The notes beneath the pieces were generated by a model. It worked only from the letters and a program-made list of their open reading frames with translations, was not told where the DNA came from and searched no databases. Below, piece by piece: positions 19,724 to 29,900 of a DNA stretch of 64,000 nt (the stretch's first letter is position 1; every line of letters starts with the position of its first letter). The stretch is from Bradyrhizobium sp. CCBAU 51627 (GTDB lineage: Bacteria > Pseudomonadota > Alphaproteobacteria > Rhizobiales > Xanthobacteraceae): NCBI RefSeq assembly GCF_028128765.1, contig NZ_LBJG01000023.1, positions 604,579 through 668,578 of the forward strand, in the 5' to 3' direction. A program made the position numbers and the translations under genes.

Positions 19724-21772
19724 GTGAGCCAGCATCCCGCGTTGCCCTATTTGCCGAACTCGGAGAAAGGAAAGGTCGTCACGGCGGCCGAGGCCGTCAT
19801 GCTGATCCGCGACGGCGACACGGTCGCGACCGGCGGCTTCGTCGGCATCGGCTTTGCCGAGGAGATCGCGATCGCCCTGGAGGAGCTCTATCTGTCCCAT
19901 GAGGGTGATGCACCGTACACGCAGGGCAAGCCGCGCAACCTGACGCTGGTCTATGCCGCGGGCCAGGGCGACGGCAAGCATCGCGGCCTCAACCATTTCG
20001 CGCATGAAGGCCTGGTCCGCCGCGTCATCGGCGGGCACTGGGGCCTGGCGCCCAAGCTGCAGCAGCTGGCGATCGCGAATCAGATCGAGGCCTACAATCT
20101 GCCGCAGGGCGTGATCACGCATCTGTTCCGCGACATCGCGGCACACCGGCCGGGCCATATCACCCGCGTCGGCATGGGCACTTTCGTCGATCCGCGGCAC
20201 GGCGGCGGCAAGCTGAATGCGCGCACCACCGAGGACATGGTGGAGCTGATCACGCTGCGCGGCGAGGACTGCCTGCTGTATCGGACGTTCCCGATCAATG
20301 TCGGGATCATCCGCGCCACGACAGGCGATCCTGACGGCAACCTCACCATGGAGAAGGAGGCGCTGACGCTGGAAGCGCTTGCGATTGCCATGGCCGCGCA
20401 CAATTCCGGCGGCATCGTCATCGCCCAGGTCGAGCGCGTTGCCGAGAGCGGCAGCCTCAATCCGCGCCAGGTCAAGATTCCCGGCATTCTCGTCGATTGC
20501 GTCGTCATCGCAAAACCCGAGCACCACTGGCAGACGTTCGGCACGCAATACAATCCCGCCTATGCGAGCGAGATCCGGGTGCGTGCGGCCTCGCTTCCCG
20601 AAATGCCGATGAGCGAGCGCAAGATCATCGCCCGCCGCGGAGCCTTCGAACTCAAGGCCAACAGCGTCGTCAATCTCGGCATCGGAATGCCCGAGGGCAT
20701 CGCCTCCGTCGCCAACGAGGAGCGGATCATCGACCTGATCACGCTGACGGCTGAACCCGGGGTGATCGGCGGCATCCCCGCGAGCGGCATCGATTTCGGC
20801 GCGGCCATCAACACCCAGGCCGTGATCGACCAGCCCTATCAGTTCGACTTCTACGACGGTGGCGGTCTCGATGCCGCCTTCCTCGGGCTCGCGCAGGTCG
20901 ATCGCGCCGGCAACCTCAATGTCAGCAAGTTCGGGCCGAAGCTTGCCGGCGCCGGCGGCTTCATCAACATCAGCCAGAATGCCAAGGAGGTGGTGTTCGT
21001 CGGCACCTTTGCCGCGGGCAAGCAGCGGATCGCGGTCAGCGACGGCAAGCTGTCCATTCTCGAGGAGGCGAAATCCCGCAAATTCGTCGATCATGTCGAG
21101 CACGTGACCTTCAGCGGGCCCTTCGCCGCCGCGCGCGGACAGCGCGTGCTCTATGTCACCGAGCGCTGCATCTTCATGTTGCGGCCCGACGGGCTCGAGC
21201 TCACGGAAGTCGCGCCCGGCATCGACATCGAACGCGACATCCTGCGCCTGATGGATTTCAAGCCGCTGATCCCGCGCGATCCGGCGCTGATGGATGCGCG
21301 CATCTTCCGCAACGGTCCCATGGACCTGCGCGAACGGCTGCTGACCATTCCGCTCGACCAGCGCTTCACCCTCGACGAGCAGCAGAACCTGTTCTTCGTC
21401 AACCTGGAACGCTATCCCCTGCGCAGCAAGGCCGAGATCGACGAGATCGCGCGGATTGTCGCGGCGCGGCTCACCCCGCTCGGCCGCAAGGTTTACGCCA
21501 TCGTCAATTATGACAACTTCTCGATTCTACCCGAGCTGCTGGACGACTATTCGGCCATGGTCCGCAGCCTGGTCGACCGGTTCTATGTCGGCGTGTCGCG
21601 CTACACCACGTCGGGCTTCCTGCGCATCAAGCTCGGCGAGGCGCTGGAGCGCCGCGGTGTCGCGCCGCATATTTTCGAGAGCGCGGACGAGGCGCAGTCC
21701 GACTGGCGTCAGGTCGAGGGCGCGGGTGCTGCTCCGGTGTCCCGCGAGGCGCCCACTGCTCGGCAGGCCTAA
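19724..21772 (+). CDS. Fused acyl-CoA:acetate/3-ketoacid CoA-transferase with C-terminal extension
   Basis: A 682-residue class I CoA-transferase with alpha and beta subunits fused, like propionate or acetoacetate CoA-transferases. Alpha half: [23 protein letters not shown] and the glycine-rich [21 protein letters not shown]; beta half: [11 protein letters not shown] and [15 protein letters not shown], where Glu about 344 is the probable covalent CoA-thioester residue. The canonical core ends near residue 525 (LMDFKPLI); about 155 further residues follow, which ordinary Pct-type enzymes lack. The GTG start is chosen because GGGAGGAATGCC precedes it. It transfers CoA between short-chain acids; co-transcription with the MHS transporter is likely. 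Confidence 0.88.
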   Translation: MSQHPALPYLPNSEKGKVVTAAEAVMLIRDGDTVATGGFVGIGFAEEIAIALEELYLSHEGDAPYTQGKPRNLTLVYAAGQGDGKHRGLNHFAHEGLVRRVIGGHWGLAPKLQQLAIANQIEAYNLPQGVITHLFRDIAAHRPGHITRVGMGTFVDPRHGGGKLNARTTEDMVELITLRGEDCLLYRTFPINVGIIRATTGDPDGNLTMEKEALTLEALAIAMAAHNSGGIVIAQVERVAESGSLNPRQVKIPGILVDCVVIAKPEHHWQTFGTQYNPAYASEIRVRAASLPEMPMSERKIIARRGAFELKANSVVNLGIGMPEGIASVANEERIIDLITLTAEPGVIGGIPASGIDFGAAINTQAVIDQPYQFDFYDGGGLDAAFLGLAQVDRAGNLNVSKFGPKLAGAGGFINISQNAKEVVFVGTFAAGKQRIAVSDGKLSILEEAKSRKFVDHVEHVTFSGPFAAARGQRVLYVTERCIFMLRPDGLELTEVAPGIDIERDILRLMDFKPLIPRDPALMDARIFRNGPMDLRERLLTIPLDQRFTLDEQQNLFFVNLERYPLRSKAEIDEIARIVAARLTPLGRKVYAIVNYDNFSILPELLDDYSAMVRSLVDRFYVGVSRYTTSGFLRIKLGEALERRGVAPHIFESADEAQSDWRQVEGAGAAPVSREAPTARQA

Positions 21773-21883
21773 AGATGATGCATGCTCGTCTACCGATACC
21801 GTCAACCGGAAGGTTGAATTGCAATGTTAGTACTGTTGTGCGATTCGCTATTGCCGAGAAACTTTAAATCAGGAGGGACCATC

Positions 21884-23068
21884 TTGCGTCGATCATTCAT
21901 CATAACAACAACCATCCTCGCCCTTGCCGCGAGCGCCTCCGCACGGGCGGACGACCTCAAGGTCGCGCTGATCTACGGCAAGACCGGTCCGCTCGAAGCC
22001 TATGCCAAGCAGACCGAGACCGGCCTGCAGATGGGCTTCGAATACGCCACCAAGGGCACGATGACGCTCGACGGTCGCAAGATCGTCATCATCACCAAGG
22101 ACGACCAGGGCAAGCCGGACCTGTCGAAGGCTGCGCTCGCGGAAGCCTATCAGGACGACAAGGCCGACATCGCCATCGGCACGACCTCATCGGCCGCAGC
22201 ACTCGCCATTCTCCCCGTTGCCGAGGAGAACAAGAAGATCCTGATCGTCGAGCCCGCAGTCGCGGACCAGATTACCGGCGAGAAATGGAATCGCTACATC
22301 TTCCGCACCGCGCGCAATTCGTCGCAGGACGCGATCTCGAACGCGGTGGCGATCGGCAAGCAGGGCGTCACGGTTGCGACGCTGGCCCAGGACTACGCCT
22401 TCGGCCGCGACGGCGTCGCCGCCTTCAAGGAAGCGCTGGCCAAGACCGGCGCGACCCTCGCCGCCGAGGAATACGCCCCGACCAACACCACCGATTTCAC
22501 CGCCGTCGGCCAGCGCCTGTTCGATGCGCTGAAGGACAAGCCCGGCCGCAAGGTGATCTGGGTGATCTGGGCCGGCGCCGGCAATCCGCTGGCGAAACTC
22601 CAGGACATGGATCCGAAGCGTTATGGGATCGAGCTCTCCACCGGAGGCAATATCCTGCCGGCGCTCGCCGCCTATAAGGGCCTGCCCGGCATGGAAGGCG
22701 CGACCTATTACTACTATGACATCCCGAAGAACCCGGTGAACGACTGGCTGGTCGCCGAGCACCAGAAGCGCTTCAAGTCGCCACCGGACTTCTTCACCGC
22801 CGGCGGCTTCGCCGCCGCCATGGCCGTCGTCACCGCCGTCACCAAGGCGAAGTCGACCGACACCGAAAAACTGATCACCGCGATGGAAGGCATGGCGTTC
22901 GACACGCCGAAGGGCAAGATGGTGTTCCGCAAAGAGGACCATCAGGCACTGCAGAGCATGTATCACTTCAAGGTCAAGGTCGATCCGAACGTCGCCTGGG
23001 CCATTCTCGAGCCGGTGCGCGAGCTGAAGATCGAGGACATGGACGTTCCGATCCGCAACAAGCGGTAG
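21884..23068 (+). CDS. ABC transporter substrate-binding protein, branched-chain amino acid type
   Basis: A 394-residue periplasmic type I binding protein. A signal peptide RRSFIITTTILALAASASARA precedes mature DDLKVALIYGKTGPLEAYAKQTETGLQMG, the usual opening of LivK/HAAT-family receptors. The start is a TTG with AGGAGGG nine bases upstream; earlier in-frame codons lack a ribosome site and would spoil the signal peptide. It is followed by two ATPases and two permeases, making a complete high-affinity uptake system. Ligands in this family range from amino acids to amides, urea and aromatic acids; proximity to the CoA-transferase hints at an organic acid but this is inference. Confidence 0.9.
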   Translation: MRRSFIITTTILALAASASARADDLKVALIYGKTGPLEAYAKQTETGLQMGFEYATKGTMTLDGRKIVIITKDDQGKPDLSKAALAEAYQDDKADIAIGTTSSAAALAILPVAEENKKILIVEPAVADQITGEKWNRYIFRTARNSSQDAISNAVAIGKQGVTVATLAQDYAFGRDGVAAFKEALAKTGATLAAEEYAPTNTTDFTAVGQRLFDALKDKPGRKVIWVIWAGAGNPLAKLQDMDPKRYGIELSTGGNILPALAAYKGLPGMEGATYYYYDIPKNPVNDWLVAEHQKRFKSPPDFFTAGGFAAAMAVVTAVTKAKSTDTEKLITAMEGMAFDTPKGKMVFRKEDHQALQSMYHFKVKVDPNVAWAILEPVRELKIEDMDVPIRNKR

Positions 23069-23086
23069 GCGCCTTACTTCACCTCC

Positions 23087-23193
23087 CCCGCTTGCGGGAG
23101 AGGCCGGGAGAGGGCTCTCACCCCTTGGCGGTTCTCGCCTGCGGAAACACCTCTTCTCCCCTGCCCTCCCCCGCAAGCGGGGGAGGGAGTGCA
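23087..23193. repeat. Inverted REP-like sequence inside ABC operon
   Basis: CTCCCCCGCTTGCGGGAGAGG and CCCTCCCCCGCAAGCGGGGGAGGG are related GC-rich hairpins separated by about 60 bases, between the binding-protein gene and the first ATPase gene. A stabilising or attenuating hairpin here would explain higher expression of the binding protein than of the membrane parts. Confidence 0.6.
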
Positions 23194-23239
23194 CCGCCGG
23201 CCGCGGATATATCTCGTTTCATCATTTGCTAGACGGTCC

Positions 23240-24016
23240 ATGACGCTCTCCCTCGAAACCCGCGATCTCACCATTCGCTTCGGCGGCCATGTCGCGGTCA
23301 ACAATGTCAGCTGCACGTTCCGCCCGGGCGAGCTCACCGCGATCGTCGGGCCGAATGGCGCCGGCAAGACCACGTATTTCAACCTGATCTCGGGCCAGCT
23401 GCGTGCCACGAGCGGCAGCATCCTGTTCAACGGCACCGACATCACCCAGCACTCCGCGCCGCTGCGGACCCGTGCCGGTCTCGGCCGCGCGTTCCAGCTC
23501 ACCAATCTCTTTCCAAATCTGAGCGTGGAAGAGAACGTCCGCCTCGCGGTGCAGGCCGCCGATGGCACGCACTACGACATGCTGCGGCCCTGGATGGTTC
23601 GCCGCGACCTGATCGCCCGCGCTGACGCCATCCTCGACCAGGTCGCGCTCGGCGGCCGCCGCAGCGTCGCCGCGACCGCGCTGTCGCATGGCGACCAGCG
23701 CAAGCTCGAGGTCGCGCTGATGATGGCGCTGGAGCCGAAAGTGTTCATGTTCGACGAGCCGACCGCCGGCATGAGCATCGACGAGGTGCCGGTGGTGCTG
23801 AATCTCATCGCACAGCTCAAGCAGGACAGGAGCAAGATCATCCTGCTGGTCGAGCACAAGATGGACGTGGTGCGTTCGCTCGCCGACCGCATCATCGTGC
23901 TGCATAACGGCCAGCTCGTCGCCGACGGCGTACCTGCCGAGGTGATCGCCTCGCCGATCGTGCAGGAAGCCTATCTCGGCGTCGCACCCAAGAACTCTGC
24001 AGAGAGCGCAGCATGA
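23240..24016 (+). CDS. Branched-chain amino acid-type ABC transporter ATPase (LivG-like)
   Basis: A 258-residue ABC ATPase. Walker A GPNGAGKTT (about 35-43), Q-loop in GLGRAFQLTNLFPNLSVEENV, signature region ATALSHGDQRKLEVALMMALEPKVFMFDEPTAGM with Walker B. The signature reads LSHGDQ, a normal LivG variant. It energises import by the permeases encoded downstream. The ATG (MTLSLETRDLTIRFGG) is chosen over longer frames that run through the REP-like sequence. The stop overlaps the start of the next gene by four bases (ATGA), implying translational coupling. Confidence 0.92.
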   Translation: MTLSLETRDLTIRFGGHVAVNNVSCTFRPGELTAIVGPNGAGKTTYFNLISGQLRATSGSILFNGTDITQHSAPLRTRAGLGRAFQLTNLFPNLSVEENVRLAVQAADGTHYDMLRPWMVRRDLIARADAILDQVALGGRRSVAATALSHGDQRKLEVALMMALEPKVFMFDEPTAGMSIDEVPVVLNLIAQLKQDRSKIILLVEHKMDVVRSLADRIIVLHNGQLVADGVPAEVIASPIVQEAYLGVAPKNSAESAA

Positions 24017-24735
24017 CCGATCTGCTCAAACTTTCGGGCGTGCACACCCATATCGGCCGCTACCACATCCTCCAGGGCATCGACCTCGCCGTGCCGCAGG
24101 GGCAGGTCACGATGCTGCTCGGCCGCAACGGCGCCGGCAAGACCACGACGCTGCGCACCATCATGGGCCTGTGGCCGGCTTCTTCCGGCGAGATCGCGCT
24201 CGGCAGCGAGCGCATCGAGAGCCGCGCCACGCCCGACATCGCCAGGCTCGGCGTAGGCTACGTGCCGGAAAGCATGGCGGTCTTTTCCGATCTCACCGTG
24301 AAGGAAAATCTGGTTCTCGCGGCGCGCGACGGGCCGATGGACGACAAGCAGCTGGATTGGATCTTCGGCTTCTTCCCGGCGCTGCGCCGGTTCTGGCTGT
24401 CGCGCGCCGGGAGCCTCTCGGGTGGACAAAAACAAATGTTGTCCATCGCGCGCGCCATCATCGAGCCGCGAAAGCTGCTGCTGATCGACGAGCCGACCAA
24501 GGGCCTCGCGCCCGCGATCGTCATGGCGCTGATCGAGTGCCTGAAGGAGATCAAGCGCAAGGGTGCGACGATCCTGCTGGTCGAACAGAATTTCTTTGCC
24601 GCCCGCGAGCTCGGCGACAGCGTGCTGGTGATGGATAACGGCACCATCGTTCATCGCGGCGAGATGGCGGCGCTTGCCGCCGACGTGCCGCTGCAGGAGC
24701 GGCTGCTCGGCCTGAGCCTGGAGGCACATCAGTGA
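24013..24735 (+). CDS. Branched-chain amino acid-type ABC transporter ATPase (LivF-like)
   Basis: A 240-residue ABC ATPase. Walker A GRNGAGKTT, Q-loop near VGYVPESMAVFSDLTVKENL, signature LSGGQKQMLSIARAI, Walker B LLLIDEPTKGLAPAI and the switch His replaced in context VEQNFFAA as usual for LivF. Overlaps the preceding LivG-like gene and the following permease gene by four bases each. Works as the second, LivF-type nucleotide-binding subunit of the heteromeric importer. Confidence 0.92.
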   Translation: MTDLLKLSGVHTHIGRYHILQGIDLAVPQGQVTMLLGRNGAGKTTTLRTIMGLWPASSGEIALGSERIESRATPDIARLGVGYVPESMAVFSDLTVKENLVLAARDGPMDDKQLDWIFGFFPALRRFWLSRAGSLSGGQKQMLSIARAIIEPRKLLLIDEPTKGLAPAIVMALIECLKEIKRKGATILLVEQNFFAARELGDSVLVMDNGTIVHRGEMAALAADVPLQERLLGLSLEAHQ

Positions 24736-25742
24736 CTGAACTTGCCGCGTCGGATCCGCTGCCGAAACCGAAGCGCGACATCGCGCCGATCCTGCTGCCG
24801 ATCGCGCTCGCGCTTCTCATGATCCCGCTGGTCGGTTCAGCCAGCACCTGGCTGACGCTGACGGCCGCGAGCCTCGCCATGGGCATGATGATCTTCATCA
24901 TGGCCTCGGGCCTGACACTGGTATTCGGCCTGATGGACGTGCTGAATTTCGGTCACGGCGCCTTCATCGCCGTCGGCGCCTATGTCGCAACGCTCGTGTT
25001 CGCACCGTTTGCGGCCTCCGCGCAGGCAGATTCGCTTCTAGTGAATCTCGCGGTGCTGGCGCCGGCGGCGCTGCTGTCGATGGCTGTCTCCGGCGCCCTC
25101 GGCCTCATGGTCGAGCGCGTGCTGATCCTGCCAGTTTACGGCCAGCACCTGAAACAGATCCTGATGACGACGGGCGGGCTGATCGTCGCGGAACAGACGC
25201 TCTATGCACTGTGGGGACCGCAGATCATCCCGATGCCGCTGCCGGCCTCGCTCCGAGGCTCCTTCATCCTCGGGGACGTCGCCATCGCCAAATACCGTGT
25301 GCTGGCGATGCTGATCGGGCTCGCCGTTTTCATCGCGATCCAGCTCGTGCTCAATCGTACCAAGCTCGGCCTCCTGATCCGCGCCGGCGTCGAGAATCGC
25401 GAGATGGTGGAAGCGCTCGGCTATCGCATCCGCCGACTGTTTCTCGGCGTATTCATGGCGGGATCGGCGCTCGCTGGCCTCGGCGGGGTGATGTGGGCGC
25501 TCTATCGCGAGCAGGTCCACGCCTCCATGAGCGACGAGCTCACGGTGCTGATCTTCGTCGTCGTCATCATCGGCGGGCTGGGGTCGATCGGCGGCTGCTT
25601 CATCGGCGCGATCCTGGTGGCAATGGTCGCCAATTACGGTGGCTTCCTGGTGCCGAAACTCGCCCTCGTCTCCAACATCCTGCTGATGGTCGCCATTCTG
25701 ATGTGGCGGCCGCGCGGCCTCTATGCGGTGACCAGCCGATGA
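24732..25742 (+). CDS. Branched-chain amino acid-type ABC transporter permease (LivH-like)
   Basis: A 336-residue inner-membrane permease with about eight to nine hydrophobic helices. GLTLVFGLMDVLNFGHGAFIAVGAYVATLVF is the LivH signature at the second helix, and the EAA-like loop region is RAGVENREMVEALGYRIRRLFLGVFMAGSALAGLGGVMW. Translation begins at a GTG overlapping the stop of the LivF-like gene; the stop overlaps the LivM-like start. Forms the translocation pore together with the next gene product. Confidence 0.92.
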   Translation: MTELAASDPLPKPKRDIAPILLPIALALLMIPLVGSASTWLTLTAASLAMGMMIFIMASGLTLVFGLMDVLNFGHGAFIAVGAYVATLVFAPFAASAQADSLLVNLAVLAPAALLSMAVSGALGLMVERVLILPVYGQHLKQILMTTGGLIVAEQTLYALWGPQIIPMPLPASLRGSFILGDVAIAKYRVLAMLIGLAVFIAIQLVLNRTKLGLLIRAGVENREMVEALGYRIRRLFLGVFMAGSALAGLGGVMWALYREQVHASMSDELTVLIFVVVIIGGLGSIGGCFIGAILVAMVANYGGFLVPKLALVSNILLMVAILMWRPRGLYAVTSR

Positions 25743-26824
25743 TGATCCTGTCAGGCGACCCGCCGCGCAGCCGTGTGCTCACGCTCATTCTCGTCGTCGT
25801 CATCCTTGCGCTGGCGGCGACGCCGTTCCTGTTTCCCGGCGCAAAGGCGCTGAACGTCGCGGCCAAGATCTGCGTGTTCGCGGCACTCGTTGCCTCCTAC
25901 GATTTGCTGCTCGGCTATACCGGCACGGTGTCGTTCGCGCACACGATGTTCTACGGCATCGGCAGCTATGCGATCGCGATCGCGCTGTACGGCATGGGCC
26001 CGAACTGGGCCGCGGTCGCAACCGGCATCGTGGTCGGCCTGCCGCTCGCCGCGCTGCTCGCACTCGCCATCGGCCTGTTCTCGCTGCGGGTCGCGGCGAT
26101 CTTCTTTGCCATGATCACGCTCGCGGTCGCCTCCGCCTTCCAGGTGCTGGCCTCGCAACTCTCTTGGCTGACCGGCGGCGAAGACGGGCGCAGCTTCCAG
26201 CTCCCCGAGCTGCTGCGGCCCGGCACGGTGCTGATTTCGAAGAACCTGTTCGGCTTCGAGATCAACGGCCGCATCCTGACCTTCTACCTGGTGTTCGCGA
26301 TTTCGGCCCTGATGATCCTCGTCCTGCTGCGCGTGGTGAACTCCCCGTTCGGGCGCGTGCTGCAGGCGATCCGCGAGAACCGCTTTCGCGCCGAGGCGCT
26401 CGGCTTTCGCACCGTCTTTCACCTGACCTACGCCAACTGCCTCGCCGCGCTGGTCGCCGCCGGCGCCGGCATCCTGAACGCGTTGTGGCTGCGCTATGCC
26501 GGCCCGGACACCTCGCTCAGCTTCTCGATCATGCTCGACATCCTGCTCATGGTCGTGATCGGCGGGATGGGGACGATCTACGGCGCGATCATCGGCGCCA
26601 CCATCTTCATCCTCGCGCAGAACTATCTGCAATCGCTGATGGGCGTCGCCTCCAAGGCCGCGTCGGAGGCCGGTCTGCCAGTGCTCCCGGGGCTGCTTCA
26701 CCCCGACCGCTGGCTGCTCTGGCTCGGGCTGCTGTTCATTGCCAGCGTCTATTTCTTCCCGAGCGGCGTGGTCGGACGGCTGCGCCATGGCGGCGGCGAC
26801 AAGGGCGCGGGCACGTCGCATTAA
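25739..26824 (+). CDS. Branched-chain amino acid-type ABC transporter permease (LivM-like)
   Basis: A 361-residue permease with about ten hydrophobic segments. DLLLGYTGTVSFAHTMFYGIGSYAIAIAL is the LivM signature, and LQAIRENRFRAEALGFRTVFHLTYANCLAALVAAGAGIL is the cytoplasmic coupling loop. The ATG overlaps the LivH-like stop codon by four bases, so ATPases and permeases are all translationally coupled. The TAA stop overlaps a CtrA-type box that belongs to the downstream gene. Confidence 0.92.
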   Translation: MMILSGDPPRSRVLTLILVVVILALAATPFLFPGAKALNVAAKICVFAALVASYDLLLGYTGTVSFAHTMFYGIGSYAIAIALYGMGPNWAAVATGIVVGLPLAALLALAIGLFSLRVAAIFFAMITLAVASAFQVLASQLSWLTGGEDGRSFQLPELLRPGTVLISKNLFGFEINGRILTFYLVFAISALMILVLLRVVNSPFGRVLQAIRENRFRAEALGFRTVFHLTYANCLAALVAAGAGILNALWLRYAGPDTSLSFSIMLDILLMVVIGGMGTIYGAIIGATIFILAQNYLQSLMGVASKAASEAGLPVLPGLLHPDRWLLWLGLLFIASVYFFPSGVVGRLRHGGGDKGAGTSH

Positions 26825-26836
26825 GCTTTGATTAAC
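26821..26836. promoter_or_regulatory. CtrA-type box, perfect TTAA-N7-TTAAC
   Basis: TTAAGCTTTGATTAAC is an exact match to the CtrA cell-cycle regulator consensus TTAA-N7-TTAAC. It overlaps the livM-like stop codon and lies about 160 bases before the GGDEF-EAL gene start. Function as a CtrA site is inferred from the match and from a second near-match downstream. Confidence 0.6.
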
Positions 26837-26916
26837 GATGCAGCGCAACGAGTGTGATGACACAATCGTTGCACGATTCGCGCTGCGCTGCACACGAATG
26901 CGCTTACGCAACCGGA

Positions 26917-26932
26917 TTAATGCTTAGGTAAC
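26917..26932. promoter_or_regulatory. Second CtrA-type box, one mismatch
   Basis: TTAATGCTTAGGTAAC differs from TTAA-N7-TTAAC at one base and lies 62 bases upstream of the GGDEF-EAL start codon, in promoter position. Two such boxes within 112 bases strengthen the case for CtrA control. Confidence 0.5.
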
Positions 26933-26993
26933 TGGCTTTCCTAAGCTTTGCGCCATTTGTGCGGTGTATTTCTGTTCCCGCAGGGGCGAGGAA

Positions 26994-29900
26994 ATGCGCG
27001 AGCTATTTTCAGGCATGGCATCCAGACTGTCGCAAGCCGCAAAGGGTGGTTGGGACGCCGCCACGCGGCGTGGCCCGGTGCTGTGGCTGACGCTCTCGGG
27101 CGCATTGCTGGTCGCCGGCATCTTCGCCGTGACCGCGATGGCCGTCGGCGAGTTTCGCGAGCGCACGCTAACCAATCGCGAGCGCGAGCTTGAGAACACC
27201 GTGCAACTGATCGCGCGGCACTTCGATCAGCAGTTTGAAGATTCCGACGTCGTCGCGGCCGATTTGATCGGACAGATGCGCCTGCCCGACATCACCTCGC
27301 CGCAGATGTTCCGCGAGCGCATGTCGGGGCCCGAGGCCAACCGGATGCTGAGGAGCAAGATCAGCGCTATCTCCTACCTTGGCGACATCGCGATCTACGA
27401 CGTCAACGGCGACCTGATCAACTGGTCACGCGCCCAGCCGCTGCCCAAGATCAACATCTCGGCGCGGGCCTACTTCCAGACCTTCAAGACCGATCCGATG
27501 GCAGAGCCCGTACTGCTGGAATCGGTGCGCAGCTTTATCATCGGCAAGTGGACCACGATCGTCGCGCGCAGGCTGAGCCTGCCTGACGGCACGTTCGTCG
27601 GGGCGATGGTCCGGCGGATCGACCCGGACAGCTATCAGCTGTATTTCGCATCCGTGACTCTGGCCGAGGGGACTGCGATTTCGCTGTTCGACCGCGAAGG
27701 CAAGATGCTCGCCCGCTATCCGAACAATGAGCAACTGATCGGCAGGAGCTTCAAGGATGCGCCCCTGGTACAGAAGGTGCTGGCCAAGGGTGGCCGGCAG
27801 ACGCTTCGTATCAAAAGTGTGCTCGATGGCGGGGAACGTCTCGGCTCGGCGGCATCGCTGTCGCATTTCCCTTTGATCATCGCCGCCACCAACACCACGG
27901 CGGCCGCGCTTGCAGACTGGCGGCAGCAGACCGGCTTCATGATCACGACCGCGGCGCTTTCGGCGACCGTGATCGCGCTGATCCTCTATCTCATCATTCG
28001 CCAGATCAACCGGCAGAACCGCGACGCCCAGCAGCGGCTTGAAGCGGAGCGGCTGCGGCTCGACACCGCCTTGAACAACATGTCGCAAGGGCTGATCCTG
28101 TACGATGCGAACGGCACCATCGTCACCTGCAACCGCCGCTACGCCGACATGTTCGGTCTCTCTCATGACGTGATCAAGCCCGGCTGTCATATCCTCGAGG
28201 CGATGTATCATCGCAAGGAGCGCGGCGCCTTTGATGGCGACGTCGAGGAATTCTGTACCGATGTGATGCGGGTCGTGGCCGAAGGCACAGTGTCCGCCAG
28301 AACCCATCTGCTGCCGAACGGCCGCGCGTTCCAGGTCATCAACACTCCGCTGGCGCAGGGGGGATGGGTCGCCACGATCGAGGAAATTACCGAGCGGCGC
28401 AGCCTGGAGCAGGAACGCGATCGCAATTACACGTTCCTCCGCGAGATCATCGACCACATCCCATCGCAGATCACGGTGAAGGACGCCCAGACGCGGCGCT
28501 ACCTCCTGGTCAACCGGATCGCAGAGGACATCTTTGGCAAGGCAGGCAAGACGATCGTCGGCAAGACGGCGACCGATATTCTGCCCGAACCGGACGCCGA
28601 TGTCGTTACGCGCGACGATGACGCCGTGCTGCAGTCGCCGGACCGATTGCTGCAAAGGGAGCAAAGCTGGAAAACGTTGACCGGCAGCCAACGCCATACC
28701 ATTTCAAAACGCATCGGCATCTGCGACAAGGCTGGCGACCCCCGCTACATCATCAACGTCATCGAGGACGTTACCGAACAGCGCAAGGCCGCGGAGAAAA
28801 TCGCCCATATGGCGCATTATGACCCGTTGACCGACCTGCCCAATCGCGCGCTATTCCGCGAGCAGATCGAGCGCGAGCTCGAGAAGGTCGCAGGCGGCGG
28901 GCAGTTCGCGCTGCTCTATATCGACGTCGACGAGTTCAAGGGCATCAATGATTCACTCGGCCACCATGTCGGCGACGAACTGTTGCAGGCTATCGCCGGC
29001 CGTATTCGCGCGTGTCTCAAGCCGGGCGATCTGATCGCACGGCTCGGCGGCGACGAATTCGCCGTGATCCAGAGCGGAATCGAATCGTCCGCCGACGTGC
29101 TGGCCTTCGTGACGCGGATTCACGAAGCGATCCGCCGCCCCTATCATTGTCTCGGGCATCAGCTCTCGACCGACGCCAGCATCGGCATCGCGCTGGCACC
29201 GCAGGACGGCACCGATCTCGACCAGCTCGTCAAGAATGCCGACCTCGCAATGTATGGTGCCAAGGCACAAGGGCGGCGCACCTATCGCTTCTTCGTGCCG
29301 GAAATGGACGCGAGCGCCAAGGCCCGCCTCACGCTGGAGCAGGACCTGCGCCAGGCGCTGGTCGATGGCGGCTTCGAGATCCATTACCAGCCGCTGGTCA
29401 ATCTGCACTCTGGCGTGGTCTCCGGCTGCGAGGCGCTGCTGCGCTGGCGCCATCCGCAACGCGGCATGGTATCGCCGGCCGAGTTCATTCCGATCGCCGA
29501 GGACACCGGCCTGATCAACGAGCTCGGCGACTGGGTGTTGCGCACGGCCTGCAACGAGGCCGCGACCTGGCCCGCCCATGTCCGCCTCGCCGTCAACGTC
29601 TCGCCGGTGCAGCTCAAATGCGACACGCTGGCGCTCCGGATCGCCGGAGCGCTGGCTGCCTCCGGGCTTGATCCGCGCCGGCTCGAGCTCGAGATCACCG
29701 AGGCGGTGCTGATCCGCGACGACGAGGCGGCACTCTCGATCCTGCACCAGCTCCGCTCGATCGGCGTGCGCATCGCGCTCGACGATTTCGGGACCGGCTA
29801 TTCCTCGCTGAGCTATCTGAAACGCTTCCCGTTCGACAAGATCAAGATCGACCGCTGCTTCGTGGCCGACATCGCCGATTCCGGCGGATCACCCGTGATC

